Made by a program: the position numbers and the translations under genes
From: Rubrivivax sp.
GTDB lineage: Bacteria; Pseudomonadota; Gammaproteobacteria; Burkholderiales; Burkholderiaceae_C
Length of the DNA: 64,000 nt
Assembly (NCBI GenBank): GCA_027484825.1
Contig: JAIXSE010000015.1
Coordinates: 368,926 to 432,925 of the forward strand
Reading direction: 5' to 3'
The notes under the pieces: model-generated
What the model saw: the letters and a program-made list of their open reading frames with translations, nothing else
Databases searched by the model: none
What the model was told of the DNA's origin: nothing
In this document: positions 53,954 to 62,548 of the stretch, piece after piece
Position numbering within the stretch: position 1 is the first letter of the stretch
Layout: every line of letters starts with the position of its first letter

Positions 53954-54865
53954 TCAGTCCGACCCGGTCTCGCCGCGCAGCTTTTGCAGCAAGCCGTTCA
54001 GCTCATCGAGTGAGCCAAAGCCGATGGCCACTTCGCCTTGTTCGCCGCGTTTTGTCTTCTTCTTGACGCGGATTTCCACCTGCGCCGTCAGCAGATCGGA
54101 CAGCTCTTCCTCCAGGCGAAGGACGTCGCGGCTCTTGTCGCTCTTGACCCGCAGCAGCGGTGCCTGTCGACCGGCGGAGGCCTGCTGGCGTTGCACCAGC
54201 TTCTCGGCTTCTCGCACGCTCAGTTTCTTGGCGGCGATCTCTGTGGCGCTGGTGATCTGGTGGGCGCCATCCAGCGACAGCAAGGCGCGGGCATGGCCCA
54301 TGTCCAGGTCACCGGCCATCAGCATGTTTTGCACCGGCTCGGCCAGATTGAGCAGGCGCAGCAGGTTGCTGGCGGCGCTGCGCGAGCGGCCGACGGCTTG
54401 CGCGGCCTGCTCGTGGGTGAGGCCAAACTCTTCCACCAGGCGGCGCAGGCCCTGGGCTTCTTCCAGCGGGTTGAGGTCTTCGCGCTGGATGTTCTCGATC
54501 AGCGCCATGGCCGCGGCGGACTCGTCCGGCACTGCCTTGACCAGCACCGGCACCTCGGCCAGCCCGGCCAGCTTGGCGGCCCGGAAACGGCGTTCCCCGG
54601 CGATGATTTCGTAGCGGACCGCGCCGCTGGGCGTGATGGGCCGCACCAGGATGGGCTGCATGATGCCCTGCGCCTTGATGCTCTCGGCCAGCTCATAGAG
54701 CGAGCCTTCGTCCATGCGGGTGCGCGGCTGGTACTTGCCTGCCTGCATCTGCGTCAGGGGCAGCACACCGGGTTCGCCCTCGCGCACGGCGGGGGCATCA
54801 CTGACTTTCGGCCCGAGCAGGGCCTCGAGGCCCATACCGAGGCCCTTGGGTTTCTTGGTCACCAT
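53954..54865 (-). CDS. parB: Chromosome-partitioning protein ParB
   Basis: A 303-residue parS-binding CTPase/DNA-spreading protein. It begins MVTKKPKGLGMGLEALLGP, a common ParB N-terminus. The CTP-binding box GERRFRAAKLAG and the ENIQREDLNPLEEAQG motif are present, followed by a helix-turn-helix (LTHEQAAQAVGRSRSAASNLLRLL) and a C-terminal dimer domain. It lies on the same strand as parA, rsmG and mnmG but is separated from parA by three other genes. Its start overlaps the hydrolase gene by 7 bp. Confidence 0.95.
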   Translation of the reverse strand: MVTKKPKGLGMGLEALLGPKVSDAPAVREGEPGVLPLTQMQAGKYQPRTRMDEGSLYELAESIKAQGIMQPILVRPITPSGAVRYEIIAGERRFRAAKLAGLAEVPVLVKAVPDESAAAMALIENIQREDLNPLEEAQGLRRLVEEFGLTHEQAAQAVGRSRSAASNLLRLLNLAEPVQNMLMAGDLDMGHARALLSLDGAHQITSATEIAAKKLSVREAEKLVQRQQASAGRQAPLLRVKSDKSRDVLRLEEELSDLLTAQVEIRVKKKTKRGEQGEVAIGFGSLDELNGLLQKLRGETGSD

Positions 54866-55500
54866 GGGGCGCGATTGTCCGCGATCCTGTGCAGCAGGTC
54901 GCGGCCCTGCGGCCAGTCTCCCAGGCCGCTGGCCGCGTTCAGGTGACCCAGCGCCCCGGCGATGACCACTTGCGCGCCCCAGTCCGCCGCCATGGCGGTC
55001 GACCGCTCGAGGCTGCAGAAGGGGTCATTGCTGCTGACCACGACCAGGCTGCGAAAGGGCAGGCGGCTGCGCCGGATCGGCTTCCAGTTGTGCAGCTGGG
55101 GCGGCATGTCGTCGCGTTCGGTGTCCGGCGGCGCCACCAGCATCGCGGCGGCCACCCGGTGGGTGTGCTGGGAGTGTTCCGCCCAGGACGCCACCAGCTG
55201 GCAACCCAGGCTGTGCGCGACCAGCACCGCAGGCTGCCGGTCCAGGCGAGCGTCTTGCTGCAGGACCTCGTCCAGCCGGGCCATCCAGTCCCCGCGCCGG
55301 GGCCATGTCCAGTCCGCCTGTTCCACGCGCTGATCCCCGAACTGGCGCTCCCACAGGCTCTGCCAATGGTCCGGGTCGGAATTGAGCCAGCCCGGCAGCA
55401 GATACACCGGCGCCGCCAGCGGGCCGGTGTTGGCGCTGTCGGCACCCTCGGGGGATGTTGCTTCGGTGTGGAGATCGGTCGCGGGCGCGGTGTCGGTCAT
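54859..55500 (-). CDS. RBBP9/YdeN-like alpha/beta hydrolase (second copy)
   Basis: A 213-residue serine hydrolase related to the one at 35137. VYLLPGWLNSDPDHWQSLWE, the elbow VAHSLGC, the acid SSNDPFCS and the His in GHLNAASGLGDWPQG are visible. The last 7 bp overlap the parB start, so the two are coupled. Insertion of a hydrolase between the par genes is unusual but its meaning is unknown. Confidence 0.88.
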   Translation of the reverse strand: MTDTAPATDLHTEATSPEGADSANTGPLAAPVYLLPGWLNSDPDHWQSLWERQFGDQRVEQADWTWPRRGDWMARLDEVLQQDARLDRQPAVLVAHSLGCQLVASWAEHSQHTHRVAAAMLVAPPDTERDDMPPQLHNWKPIRRSRLPFRSLVVVSSNDPFCSLERSTAMAADWGAQVVIAGALGHLNAASGLGDWPQGRDLLHRIADNRAPW

Positions 55501-55559
55501 CTATTGGCCTTATGCTTCGCGTTTTCTGAACAAGCAGCGGATTTTGCAGGAGCGGCGCG

Positions 55560-56504
55560 ATGAAGTACGCGGTGTATGTGGACGGACAGGAAGGCACGAC
55601 CGGCCTGCGGATCAATGAGTATCTGGCGCGTCGAACGGACGTCGAACTGCTGCGCATTGAGGCCGACAAACGCAAGGATCCGGCTGAGCGGGCCCGCCTG
55701 CTGAATGCGGCCGATGTCGCCTTCCTGTGCCTGCCGGATGCGGCTTCGCGCGAAGCGGCGGCGATGGTGACCAATCCCAAGACCTGCCTGATCGACGCCA
55801 GCACCGCCCACCGGACGGCGCCGGGATGGGTCTTCGGTCTGCCGGAGCTGGCGCGCGGCCAGCGCGAGGCCATCCGCGGCGCCAAGCGCATCGCCAATCC
55901 CGGCTGCCACGCCACGGCCTTCATCCTGGCGGTGCGTCCGCTGGTCGAAGCCGGTCTGCTGCCGGCAGCAGCCCATGTGACGGCCACGTCCATCACCGGC
56001 TACTCCGGGGGCGGCAAGTCGATGATTGCGGAGTACGAGGCCGGTGGCAATGCCAAGCTGACCTCGCCGCGTCCGTATGCCCTGGGGCTGGCCCACAAGC
56101 ACATCCCGGAGATGATGGCCCATACCGGCCTGATGGTGGCGCCGGTGTTCATGCCCATCGTCGGTCATTTCTACAAGGGCCTCGCGGTGACGGTGCCGCT
56201 GCATCTGAGCGACCTGCGCGCCGGCACGACGCCCCAGCAGGTGCGTGACGCGCTGGCTGCCCATTACGAAGGCGAGCGCTTTGTCCGCGTCATGCCGCTG
56301 CGGGATCCGGACACCCTGGCCCACGGTTTCTTCGACGTGCAGGCCAACAACGACACCAATGACGTCGACCTGTTTGTGTTTGGCAACGAGCAGCAGATCC
56401 TGGTCATGGCCCGGCTCGACAACCTGGGCAAGGGCGCCAGCGGCGCTGCCGTGCAGTCGATGAACGTCCATCTGGGCGTGGACGAAACCACCGGGCTGGT
56501 GTGA
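55560..56504 (+). CDS. argC: N-acetyl-gamma-glutamyl-phosphate reductase, type 2
   Basis: A 314-residue enzyme of arginine synthesis that reduces N-acetylglutamyl phosphate. The N-terminal NADP-binding [14 protein letters not shown], the active-site Cys in NPGCHAT and [13 protein letters not shown] are typical of the shorter type 2 ArgC. AGGAG is about 10 nt before the ATG. It overlaps the downstream GNAT gene by 4 bp and is divergent from the hydrolase gene. No other arg gene is in the window. Confidence 0.95.
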   Translation: MKYAVYVDGQEGTTGLRINEYLARRTDVELLRIEADKRKDPAERARLLNAADVAFLCLPDAASREAAAMVTNPKTCLIDASTAHRTAPGWVFGLPELARGQREAIRGAKRIANPGCHATAFILAVRPLVEAGLLPAAAHVTATSITGYSGGGKSMIAEYEAGGNAKLTSPRPYALGLAHKHIPEMMAHTGLMVAPVFMPIVGHFYKGLAVTVPLHLSDLRAGTTPQQVRDALAAHYEGERFVRVMPLRDPDTLAHGFFDVQANNDTNDVDLFVFGNEQQILVMARLDNLGKGASGAAVQSMNVHLGVDETTGLV

Positions 56505-56935
56505 GCCAGGGCCGGTTGTGGCGGCGGGACGAGGACGTTCCGGCCGCCGTCCTGGAGGAGATCCGGCGGGCGGTCGTGTTGCATGGCCGTCAGCAGGCGC
56601 AGGGCAGTGATGCCCGTGACATTGCGGTGGCGCTGTGGGAAGGCGAGCAGCTCATCGCCGGCGCGTTCGGCCGCACAGAATTCCAGCGGCTCTATGTGGA
56701 TTATTTGTGGGTCCGGGAGGACCGACGGGGGCAGGGGCTGGGAGGCGACTGTCTGCGCCAGTTGGAGGCCCAGGCGCTGCGCCGGGGCTGCAAGGATGCG
56801 TTGATCGAGACCTTGCTGGATGAGGTGTCCGAGCTGCTGGAACACCTGGGTTATGTCTGCATGGCCCATGTCCACGACTATGTGCCGGGCTTCACTCGCC
56901 ACATCATGCTGAAGGTCTGGACGCCGCGGGATTGA
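56501..56935 (+). CDS. GNAT-family N-acetyltransferase
   Basis: A 144-residue acetyltransferase. [25 protein letters not shown] carries the RxxGxG acetyl-CoA loop, and [16 protein letters not shown] is the usual C-terminal strand. It starts with GTG at 56501, overlapping the argC stop by 4 bp, so it is coupled to argC. The substrate is unknown. Confidence 0.85.
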   Translation: MSQGRLWRRDEDVPAAVLEEIRRAVVLHGRQQAQGSDARDIAVALWEGEQLIAGAFGRTEFQRLYVDYLWVREDRRGQGLGGDCLRQLEAQALRRGCKDALIETLLDEVSELLEHLGYVCMAHVHDYVPGFTRHIMLKVWTPRD

Positions 56936-57008
56936 GTGGGGCCTGTGTTGGCCCTGGCTCTGGTCCGGTCCTCTTGCTGTCGTTCTCGCTGTAGCTGTTG
57001 CTGTCGCT

Positions 57009-57845
57009 TCAGATGCCTTGCGGCCAGGTGCTGGGATCGTCGCTGCGGTAGTGGTAGCGATAGGCCGGCACAAAGCCCAGGCCGGCATACAGCGCCTGAG
57101 CCGGCGCATTGTCCACAGCCACCTGCAGATACGCCTGGGTAGCGCCCTGGCGGCGTGCCTCGATCAGCAAGGCCGTGCACAGATGTCGCCCATGGCCCTG
57201 GCCGCGGTGCTGGTCGACCGTGACGATGTCGAAGAGTCCCACCAGGTCACCGTCGATGGCGATCTGGCCATACGCCAGCGCCTCTCCATCCGCGCGTTGC
57301 AGGCAAAAAGCTTGATGCCGCACGGGCGCGGATTTCAGGCGCTCGGCATGGCCGCGAATCTCGTCAGCGGAGGAGCCGCGCTGTACACCCACCAGGGCGG
57401 CATAGTCGTCAGGAGACAGGGCGCGCAGCTGCGGTGCGGCGCCGACTGGGCTGCTTGTTGCCCCCGGCGCACTTGTCGCCAGCGTCAGCGCCTCCAGGCT
57501 GGGCAGCACCTTGACATCGGTCGGATCGAAAGCCTTCCAGCCCCGCTCATCCAGCCACGTATCCAGCGACTCCGGTTGACTGAACGGCGTGATGCGGAAA
57601 AGCACCGGCAGCCCCGCCTGTTCAAAGCTGCGGCGGCAGCGCACCAGCAACTCATCCAAGGGCAGCTGGCCGGTGGTGCCGAGTGCATTGACGCAGCGCG
57701 ATCGACGGGCCTTCCCCGGAGAGAGCCGGATCAACCAGCCGTCGACCTCGGTTTCACGTGGAGAAGCCGCAGCATGCAAACCAGCCTCTTCCGCGCGCCA
57801 GGCCAGGTCGCGCAGGGCTTGCGGGGGCTGGGCCAGTCGCTTCAC
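57009..57845 (-). CDS. GNAT-family N-acetyltransferase
   Basis: A two-part acetyltransferase of 278 residues. The N-terminal half (about 1-130) is a degenerate domain, and the C-terminal half carries DIVTVDQHRGQGHGRHLCTALL with the QxxGxG/A loop and YLQVAVDNAPAQALYAGLGF. Its start overlaps the parA stop by 4 bp, so it is co-translated with parA. The same occurs in other GNAT proteins next to par genes. The substrate is unknown. Confidence 0.85.
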   Translation of the reverse strand: MKRLAQPPQALRDLAWRAEEAGLHAAASPRETEVDGWLIRLSPGKARRSRCVNALGTTGQLPLDELLVRCRRSFEQAGLPVLFRITPFSQPESLDTWLDERGWKAFDPTDVKVLPSLEALTLATSAPGATSSPVGAAPQLRALSPDDYAALVGVQRGSSADEIRGHAERLKSAPVRHQAFCLQRADGEALAYGQIAIDGDLVGLFDIVTVDQHRGQGHGRHLCTALLIEARRQGATQAYLQVAVDNAPAQALYAGLGFVPAYRYHYRSDDPSTWPQGI

Positions 57846-58615
57846 CGCATGGACCCCACGCGCTTGACCATCTCCTTGGCGAAGTCGATGAAGGCCTGCG
57901 CACCTTTGGACGCACCGTCGAACACCACGCCCGGCATGCCATAGCTAGGGGCCTCAGCGAGGCGGACGTTGCGCGGGATGACGGTGTCGAAGACCTTCTC
58001 TCCGAAGTGGGCCTTGAGCTGCTCACTGACTTGCTGCTGCAAGGTGATGCGCGGGTCAAACATCACCCGCAGCAGGCCGATGATCTGCAGGTCCGCATTC
58101 AGATTGGCGTGGATCTGCTTGATGGTGTTGACCAGGTCGGTCAGCCCTTCCAGCGCGAAGTATTCACACTGCATGGGCACCACCACGCCATGAGCAGAGC
58201 AAAGCCCGTTCAGCGTCAGCATGGACAGTGAAGGAGGGCAGTCGATCAGAATGAAGTCATAGTCCTTATCGACCGCCGCCAGGGCCGTCTTCAGGCGCTG
58301 CTCCCGGCGCTCCAGTTCCACCAGCTCCACTTCGGCGCCGGCCAGTTCGCGATTGGCGCCGAGCACGTCATAGCCCGACGCTTCGGCGCGTTGGCGAGCC
58401 TCGGCCACCGTGGTGGATTCCAACAGCACGTCGTAGACGCTGGCTGTCAGCGCACGCTTGTCGATGCCGGAGCCCATGGTGGCATTGCCTTGCGGGTCGA
58501 GGTCGACCACCAGCACCCGCTGGCCGATCTTGGCCAGCCCTGCGGCCAGGTTCACAGTGGTGGTGGTTTTGCCGACACCACCTTTTTGGTTTGCTACGCA
58601 GAAGATCTTGGCCAT
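57842..58615 (-). CDS. parA: Chromosome-partitioning ATPase ParA (Soj)
   Basis: A 257-residue Walker ATPase that moves ParB-parS complexes. The deviant Walker A is KGGVGKTTTTVNLAA, the next motif is VVDLDPQGNATMGSG and Walker B is FILIDCPPS. It lacks an N-terminal DNA-binding domain, as chromosomal ParA does. It is followed by the coupled GNAT gene and lies 122 bp downstream of rsmG. Confidence 0.95.
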   Translation of the reverse strand: MAKIFCVANQKGGVGKTTTTVNLAAGLAKIGQRVLVVDLDPQGNATMGSGIDKRALTASVYDVLLESTTVAEARQRAEASGYDVLGANRELAGAEVELVELERREQRLKTALAAVDKDYDFILIDCPPSLSMLTLNGLCSAHGVVVPMQCEYFALEGLTDLVNTIKQIHANLNADLQIIGLLRVMFDPRITLQQQVSEQLKAHFGEKVFDTVIPRNVRLAEAPSYGMPGVVFDGASKGAQAFIDFAKEMVKRVGSMR

Positions 58616-58737
58616 GGACGCGATCGGTCGGAGGAGGGCTGGGCGGGAAGCTTAACCGCTGTTGTCAGCGCCGGTCAGAGAAGAGACCAGCGCTTTGCGC
58701 GTTGTGCGGCGATCTGTGTCGCCGACACATCGTTTGT

Positions 58738-59406
58738 TCAGCGAGTGGGGCCGCCTGGGCGGATCCAGAGCAGGCAACGCTGGGCATCGAGGCCGGGCAC
58801 CGACAGTTGTTCCACGTGAAACACCTCGCGGTCCGGCGCCCGCTGCTGAAGCTCCGCCAGCTCTTCGGCGGGATGCTGACCCTTCATGGCGGCCCAGACG
58901 CCGCCCGGTTTCAGGTGCATCTGGCTCCAGTCGGTGAAGTCAGCCAGGGAGGCAAAAGCGCGTGAGGTGATGACATCGAAGGGCGCAGCCTTGAGCTGCT
59001 CCACTCGTGCGTGTTCGCCGTGAAGGTTGGGCAGACCCAGTTCGGCGGCGACCTGGGCGATGAAGAAGGCCTTCTTTCCGACCGCGTCCACGCAGGTGAC
59101 ATCGATGCTGGGATCAACGATGGCAATGACCACCCCCGGCAGGCCGCCGCCACTGCCAACGTCCATCAGACGAAGCGGCTGTCCAGCTGCATGGCGCTTC
59201 AGCGCCGGCAGCAGACTGAGACTGTCGATCAAATGCTGGGTCAGCATGGCCGCCGGGTTACGCACGGCCGTGAGGTTGTAGACCTTGTTCCACTTCCCCA
59301 GCAAGGCGAGGTAGGCCATCAGCTGGTCCAGCTGGGCATCGCTCAAGCTCAGTTGCAGGGTGTTGGCCGCGTCGGCCAGCCGGGTGCGAAGGTCAAGATC
59401 GGTCAT
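58738..59406 (-). CDS. rsmG: 16S rRNA (guanine-N7) methyltransferase RsmG
   Basis: A 222-residue SAM-dependent methyltransferase (GidB) that modifies G527 of 16S rRNA. LMDVGSGGGLPGVVIAI is the SAM-binding motif, and YLALLGKWNKVYNLTAVR and VTSRAFASLADF fit the family. The start MTDLDLRT at 59406 is chosen over a longer in-frame start. A parS-like site (one mismatch) lies within the gene. It follows mnmG, the conserved order. Confidence 0.95.
   Translation of the reverse strand: MTDLDLRTRLADAANTLQLSLSDAQLDQLMAYLALLGKWNKVYNLTAVRNPAAMLTQHLIDSLSLLPALKRHAAGQPLRLMDVGSGGGLPGVVIAIVDPSIDVTCVDAVGKKAFFIAQVAAELGLPNLHGEHARVEQLKAAPFDVITSRAFASLADFTDWSQMHLKPGGVWAAMKGQHPAEELAELQQRAPDREVFHVEQLSVPGLDAQRCLLWIRPGGPTR
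58808..58823. promoter_or_regulatory. parS-like ParB-binding site in rsmG
   Basis: TGTTCCACGTGAAACA differs from the consensus TGTTTCACGTGAAACA at one position. It lies close to parA and parB, where parS sites usually cluster. Confidence 0.8.
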
Positions 59407-59469
59407 GGAGCGTTCGGGAGCGGGGCAGGAGGCGCAGTCGGCACCCGCCCTTGGCAATCAGAATTGGGA

Positions 59470-61446
59470 TCAGGCCGCTTGGGATGCTGCGTCCCGGTCC
59501 TGAGTTTCGGTGTCGGTGAAGCCTTTGAAGCGGCCCTTGCGCAGATGGATGAGCAGCAGCGAAATCGACGCCGGCGTGATGCCGGAGATACGAGAGGCCT
59601 GCCCCAGCGTTTCCGGACGATGCTTGTTCAGCTTCTGGCGGGCCTCGAAGGAGAGGGCCGTGACCAGGCCGTAATCCAGATCCTCGGGCAGACGCAGATG
59701 CTCGTAAGCCGACGCACGTGCCACATCGTCCTGCTGCTTGCTGATGTAGCCAGCGTACTTGACGCTGATCTCCACCTGCTCCACCACGGCATCGGCCATG
59801 GTCGTTCCGAGCTGCTCGGACAAGGCAGCGCGCGAGACGCCTGCATGGGGACGGGCAATGGACGCGACTTCCTCGACGGTGTCGTAGGTGACACCGGGGC
59901 GCCGCAGCAAATCCATCAGGTTGTATTCACGCTCCAAGGCTTTCCCAACCAGCCGTTCCGCATCCGCTGCGGGCAGGATATTTGGATTCACCCAGGTCGA
60001 CTTCAGCCGCTCTGTTTCACGTGAAACAGCGTCGCGCTTCCGGTTGAAGGCTTCCCAGCGGGCGTCGTCCACCAGGCCCAGCTCACGACCGATTTCGGTC
60101 AGCCGCAGGTCGGCATTGTCTTCACGCAGCTGCAGACGGAATTCAGCGCGGCTGGTGAACATGCGATAGGGCTCGGTGACGCCCTTGGTGATCAGGTCGT
60201 CGACCAGCACGCCCAGGTAGGCCTGGTCGCGCGTCGGCACCCAGCTCGCCTTGCCCTGTACCTGCAGTGCCGCATTCAGGCCAGCGAACAGGCCTTGCGC
60301 TGCCGCTTCTTCATAGCCGGTCGTCCCGTTGATCTGACCCGCGAAGAACAGGCCCTGAATGGCGCGTGTCTCGAAGGTGGACTTGAGCTCGCGCGGATCG
60401 AAGTAGTCGTATTCGATGGCGTAACCCGGCCGCAGGATGTGGGCCTGCTCCAGGCCAGGAATCGACTGCACCGCTGCCAGCTGAATATCAAAGGGCAGGG
60501 AGGTGGAGATGCCATTCGGATAGAACTCGTGAGTGGTCAGGCCCTCGGGCTCCAGGAAGATCTGGTGCGAGTTCTTGTCGGCGAAGCGATTGATCTTGTC
60601 TTCGATGGACGGGCAGTAGCGCGGCCCCACGCCCTCGATCACGCCAGTGAACATCGGGCTGCGGTCGAAGCCGGAGCGGATGATCTCGTGGGTGCGTTCG
60701 TTGGTGTGGGTGATCCAGCAGGGCAGTTGCTTCGGATGCTGACCCGCATGGCCCATGAAGCTGAACACCGGCACCGGATCCAGGTCGCCCGGCTGCTCGG
60801 CGCATTGGGAGAAGTCGATGGTGCGCCCATCCAGCCGCGGCGGGGTGCCCGTCTTGAGGCGACCCTGTGGCAGCTTGAGTTCCTTGAGACGGCCGGACAG
60901 CGTCACCGCTGGCGGGTCACCGGCCCGGCCGGCGGCATAGTTGTCCAGGCCGATGTGGATGCGTCCGTCCAGGAAGGTGCCGGCGGTCAACACCACCGCG
61001 CGGGCGCGAAAGCGCAGGCCGGACTGGGTGACGGCGCCAACGACCCGATCGCCCTCGACCATCAGGTCGTCCACCGCTTGCTGGAACAGCATCAGGTGGG
61101 GCTGGTTTTCCAGGCGCTGGCGGATGGCGGCCTTGTAGAGGATGCGGTCGGCCTGTGCGCGGGTGGCCCGCACGGCGGGACCCTTGGAGCCGTTGAGGAT
61201 GCGGAACTGGATGCCGCCCTCATCGGTCGCTGCGGCCATCGCGCCCCCCAGTGCGTCGACCTCCTTCACCAGATGGCCCTTGCCGATGCCGCCGATGGAG
61301 GGGTTGCAGCTCATCTGCCCCAGCGTCTCGATGTTGTGGGTCAGCAGCAGGGTGCTGACGCCCATGCGGGCCGCGGCCAGGGCGGCCTCGGTGCCGGCAT
61401 GGCCGCCACCCACGACAATCACATCGAACTCTTTGGGATAAAGCAT
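59470..61446 (-). CDS. mnmG: tRNA uridine-5-carboxymethylaminomethyl modification enzyme MnmG
   Basis: A 658-residue FAD protein (GidA) that with MnmE modifies wobble uridine. The FAD loop is [21 protein letters not shown], then [18 protein letters not shown], the conserved Cys region [12 protein letters not shown], and the C-terminal helical region [14 protein letters not shown]. The start MLYPKEFD at 61446 is the homologue start. A perfect parS site is within the gene. mnmG-rsmG-parA-parB order is common near the replication origin. Confidence 0.95.
   Translation of the reverse strand: MLYPKEFDVIVVGGGHAGTEAALAAARMGVSTLLLTHNIETLGQMSCNPSIGGIGKGHLVKEVDALGGAMAAATDEGGIQFRILNGSKGPAVRATRAQADRILYKAAIRQRLENQPHLMLFQQAVDDLMVEGDRVVGAVTQSGLRFRARAVVLTAGTFLDGRIHIGLDNYAAGRAGDPPAVTLSGRLKELKLPQGRLKTGTPPRLDGRTIDFSQCAEQPGDLDPVPVFSFMGHAGQHPKQLPCWITHTNERTHEIIRSGFDRSPMFTGVIEGVGPRYCPSIEDKINRFADKNSHQIFLEPEGLTTHEFYPNGISTSLPFDIQLAAVQSIPGLEQAHILRPGYAIEYDYFDPRELKSTFETRAIQGLFFAGQINGTTGYEEAAAQGLFAGLNAALQVQGKASWVPTRDQAYLGVLVDDLITKGVTEPYRMFTSRAEFRLQLREDNADLRLTEIGRELGLVDDARWEAFNRKRDAVSRETERLKSTWVNPNILPAADAERLVGKALEREYNLMDLLRRPGVTYDTVEEVASIARPHAGVSRAALSEQLGTTMADAVVEQVEISVKYAGYISKQQDDVARASAYEHLRLPEDLDYGLVTALSFEARQKLNKHRPETLGQASRISGITPASISLLLIHLRKGRFKGFTDTETQDRDAASQAA
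60013..60028. promoter_or_regulatory. Perfect parS site in mnmG
   Basis: TGTTTCACGTGAAACA is an exact 16-bp match to the broadly conserved parS palindrome. Confidence 0.93.
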
Positions 61447-61554
61447 GGCGCTTGGCCCAGGTGCAGCAGACGCAGGAAGCGGCAGGCTCGCCGTCGACGG
61501 TCGTGCACCCGGTGAATTGGGGCTGGAGGGAAGGGCGCCGATTTTACGCGGCCC

Positions 61555-61563
61555 TGTGGATAA
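61555..61563 (-). promoter_or_regulatory. DnaA box near the mnmG promoter
   Basis: TGTGGATAA is the exact complement of the consensus box TTATCCACA. It lies about 110 bp upstream of the mnmG start and about 50 bp upstream of the ykgJ-like start. One box does not define an origin, but mnmG borders oriC in some bacteria. Confidence 0.5.
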
Positions 61564-61614
61564 GTCACAGCAGAAAGGGCATCCGGGCAAGGCCGGGCAG
61601 CGACAATTGGCACG

Positions 61615-61887
61615 ATGGAATGCCGAGCTTTTTGTGCCGCCTGCTGCATTGCGCCGTCGATCAGCAGTGCCATCCCGGGCATGCCGAACGGCAAGCCTGC
61701 GGGCGTGCGCTGCGTGCAGCTGGATGAACAGAACCGCTGCCGCATCTTCGGTCAGCCGGATCGGCCCGAGGTCTGCGGCTCGCTGATGCCCAGCGAAGAC
61801 ATGTGCGGGGACAGCCGCGAGCAGGCCATGCGCTGGCTGGGCTGGATGGAGCAAGAGACGGCTCCGTCGAGTCCCGTCGGGTCCTGA
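61615..61887 (+). CDS. YkgJ-like cysteine-cluster protein
   Basis: A 90-residue protein of the YkgJ/CxxCxxCC family. Eight Cys are visible: [31 protein letters not shown] and DMCGD. The cluster probably binds iron-sulfur or zinc. The start at 61615 gives [11 protein letters not shown]. It is divergent from mnmG. The function of the family is not established. Confidence 0.88.
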   Translation: MECRAFCAACCIAPSISSAIPGMPNGKPAGVRCVQLDEQNRCRIFGQPDRPEVCGSLMPSEDMCGDSREQAMRWLGWMEQETAPSSPVGS

Positions 61888-62058
61888 ACCCAGGAGCCAT
61901 CAGGCCACTCAGCCTGCAGGCGCAGCGCCTCCCGGAACAGACGTTCGCGCCTGAGCGTCGACGTCTGCCGCTGGGCCTGCAGGCCAAGTAGCTCCTCCCT
62001 GATTGCCTGGTCAGCTCGCCGTAGACGGTTGAATCCCGGACGGAATCCAGGACCCCCG

Positions 62059-62202
62059 CTACGTGCGGCTCAGGCCTCGCGATGACAGCGATTCGAGTGT
62101 GTGGAGCGCTCGCTCACGCGAGTGGGGCAGGGCTTCCAAAAAGGAAGCAACCCAGGACTGCTGAACAGCAGCCTGGGCTGTGGTGCCCGGTGGCACCGCC
62201 AT
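62059..62202 (-). CDS. Small candidate ORF downstream of the peptide gene
   Basis: A 47-codon frame (MAVPPGTTAQAAVQQSWVAS at its start) with a plausible amphipathic helix. It begins 42 bp after the peptide gene stop on the same strand. There is no clear Shine-Dalgarno sequence (GGCAGTGTC precedes the ATG), so this is a weak call and may be non-coding. Confidence 0.25.
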   Translation of the reverse strand: MAVPPGTTAQAAVQQSWVASFLEALPHSRERALHTLESLSSRGLSRT

Positions 62203-62217
62203 GACACTGCCTTGGAT

Positions 62218-62239
62218 GTGCGGCTCACCAGAGCCGCAC
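62218..62239 (-). terminator. Hairpin after the peptide gene
   Basis: A perfect 8-bp stem GTGCGGCT/AGCCGCAC with a 6-nt loop begins 5 bp past the peptide stop codon. It has no T-tract, so it may act as a transcript-end stabiliser or weak terminator. Confidence 0.5.
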
Positions 62240-62244
62240 TGGAA

Positions 62245-62424
62245 TTACCAGGTGCCCTTGGGCGTGGGGTTGGTGTCCACGGCCGCTGCAACAGCCGCCA
62301 CGGACTCTTCGCTCCAGGTGCCCTTGGGCGTGCCGCCGCCGACGTGGACCAAGATCTCCAGGTCCAGCTCGACCAGCGCTTGTTCTTCGGTGTTGGAAAA
62401 GACAGAAGTGTGTTGGGCTTGCAT
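62245..62424 (-). CDS. LuxR-linked small peptide with two TPKGTW repeats
   Basis: A 59-codon gene too short for most gene callers. The N-terminal 28 residues are acidic and leader-like (NTEEQALVELDLEILVHV), followed by VGGGTPKGTW. An acidic Ala-rich spacer (SEESVAAVAAAVDT) then leads to a second TPKGTW, ending at the final Trp. The two hexapeptides are encoded by the same 18 nt. GGAG is 6-8 nt before the ATG. It is 125 bp downstream of the luxR gene on the same strand, with a lux-box between. The GGG break resembles a double-glycine leader. It could be a precursor of a modified or secreted peptide. No biosynthetic, export or protease gene is next to it. Confidence 0.75.
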   Translation of the reverse strand: MQAQHTSVFSNTEEQALVELDLEILVHVGGGTPKGTWSEESVAAVAAAVDTNPTPKGTW

Positions 62425-62475
62425 GAGAGGCTCCAGATTCGGTGGGGTGCATCACATCCGGTGAGCACAGGACCT

Positions 62476-62481
62476 ATTGAA
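62476..62481 (-). promoter_or_regulatory. Candidate -10 element of the peptide gene
   Basis: On the minus strand TTCAAT (4 of 6 to TATAAT) lies about 35 bp downstream of the centre of the lux-box at 62504-62521. That is the spacing expected if the box overlaps -35 (class II LuxR activation, box centre about -42). Confidence 0.45.
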
Positions 62482-62503
62482 TCAGGGGTGGCAAGCCCGC
62501 ATA

Positions 62504-62521
62504 ACTGTCAACTCTTACAGT
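62504..62521. promoter_or_regulatory. lux-box upstream of the peptide gene
   Basis: ACTGTCAACTCTTACAGT is an inverted repeat with perfect ACTGT/ACAGT arms and fits CTG-N10-CAG. It lies between the luxR stop (62549) and the peptide start (62424), 80 bp before the latter. Confidence 0.75.
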
Positions 62522-62548
62522 GTTTCCCGGCTTTCGGACCGGGCAGCA

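Larger units (their letters stand above)
61888..62244. other. Region between ykgJ-like gene and peptide gene
   Basis: About 360 bp. It contains a small candidate ORF (62059-62202, minus) and a hairpin after the peptide gene (62218-62239). The minus-strand frames in 61888-62069 show a coiled-coil-like pattern (RLFREALRLQAEWP) but no start codon, which may be a gene remnant. Confidence 0.4.

Noticed and set aside
61661..61987. 108-codon minus-strand frame opposite the YkgJ-like gene
   Set aside because: Antisense to a gene with a clear cysteine-cluster pattern.
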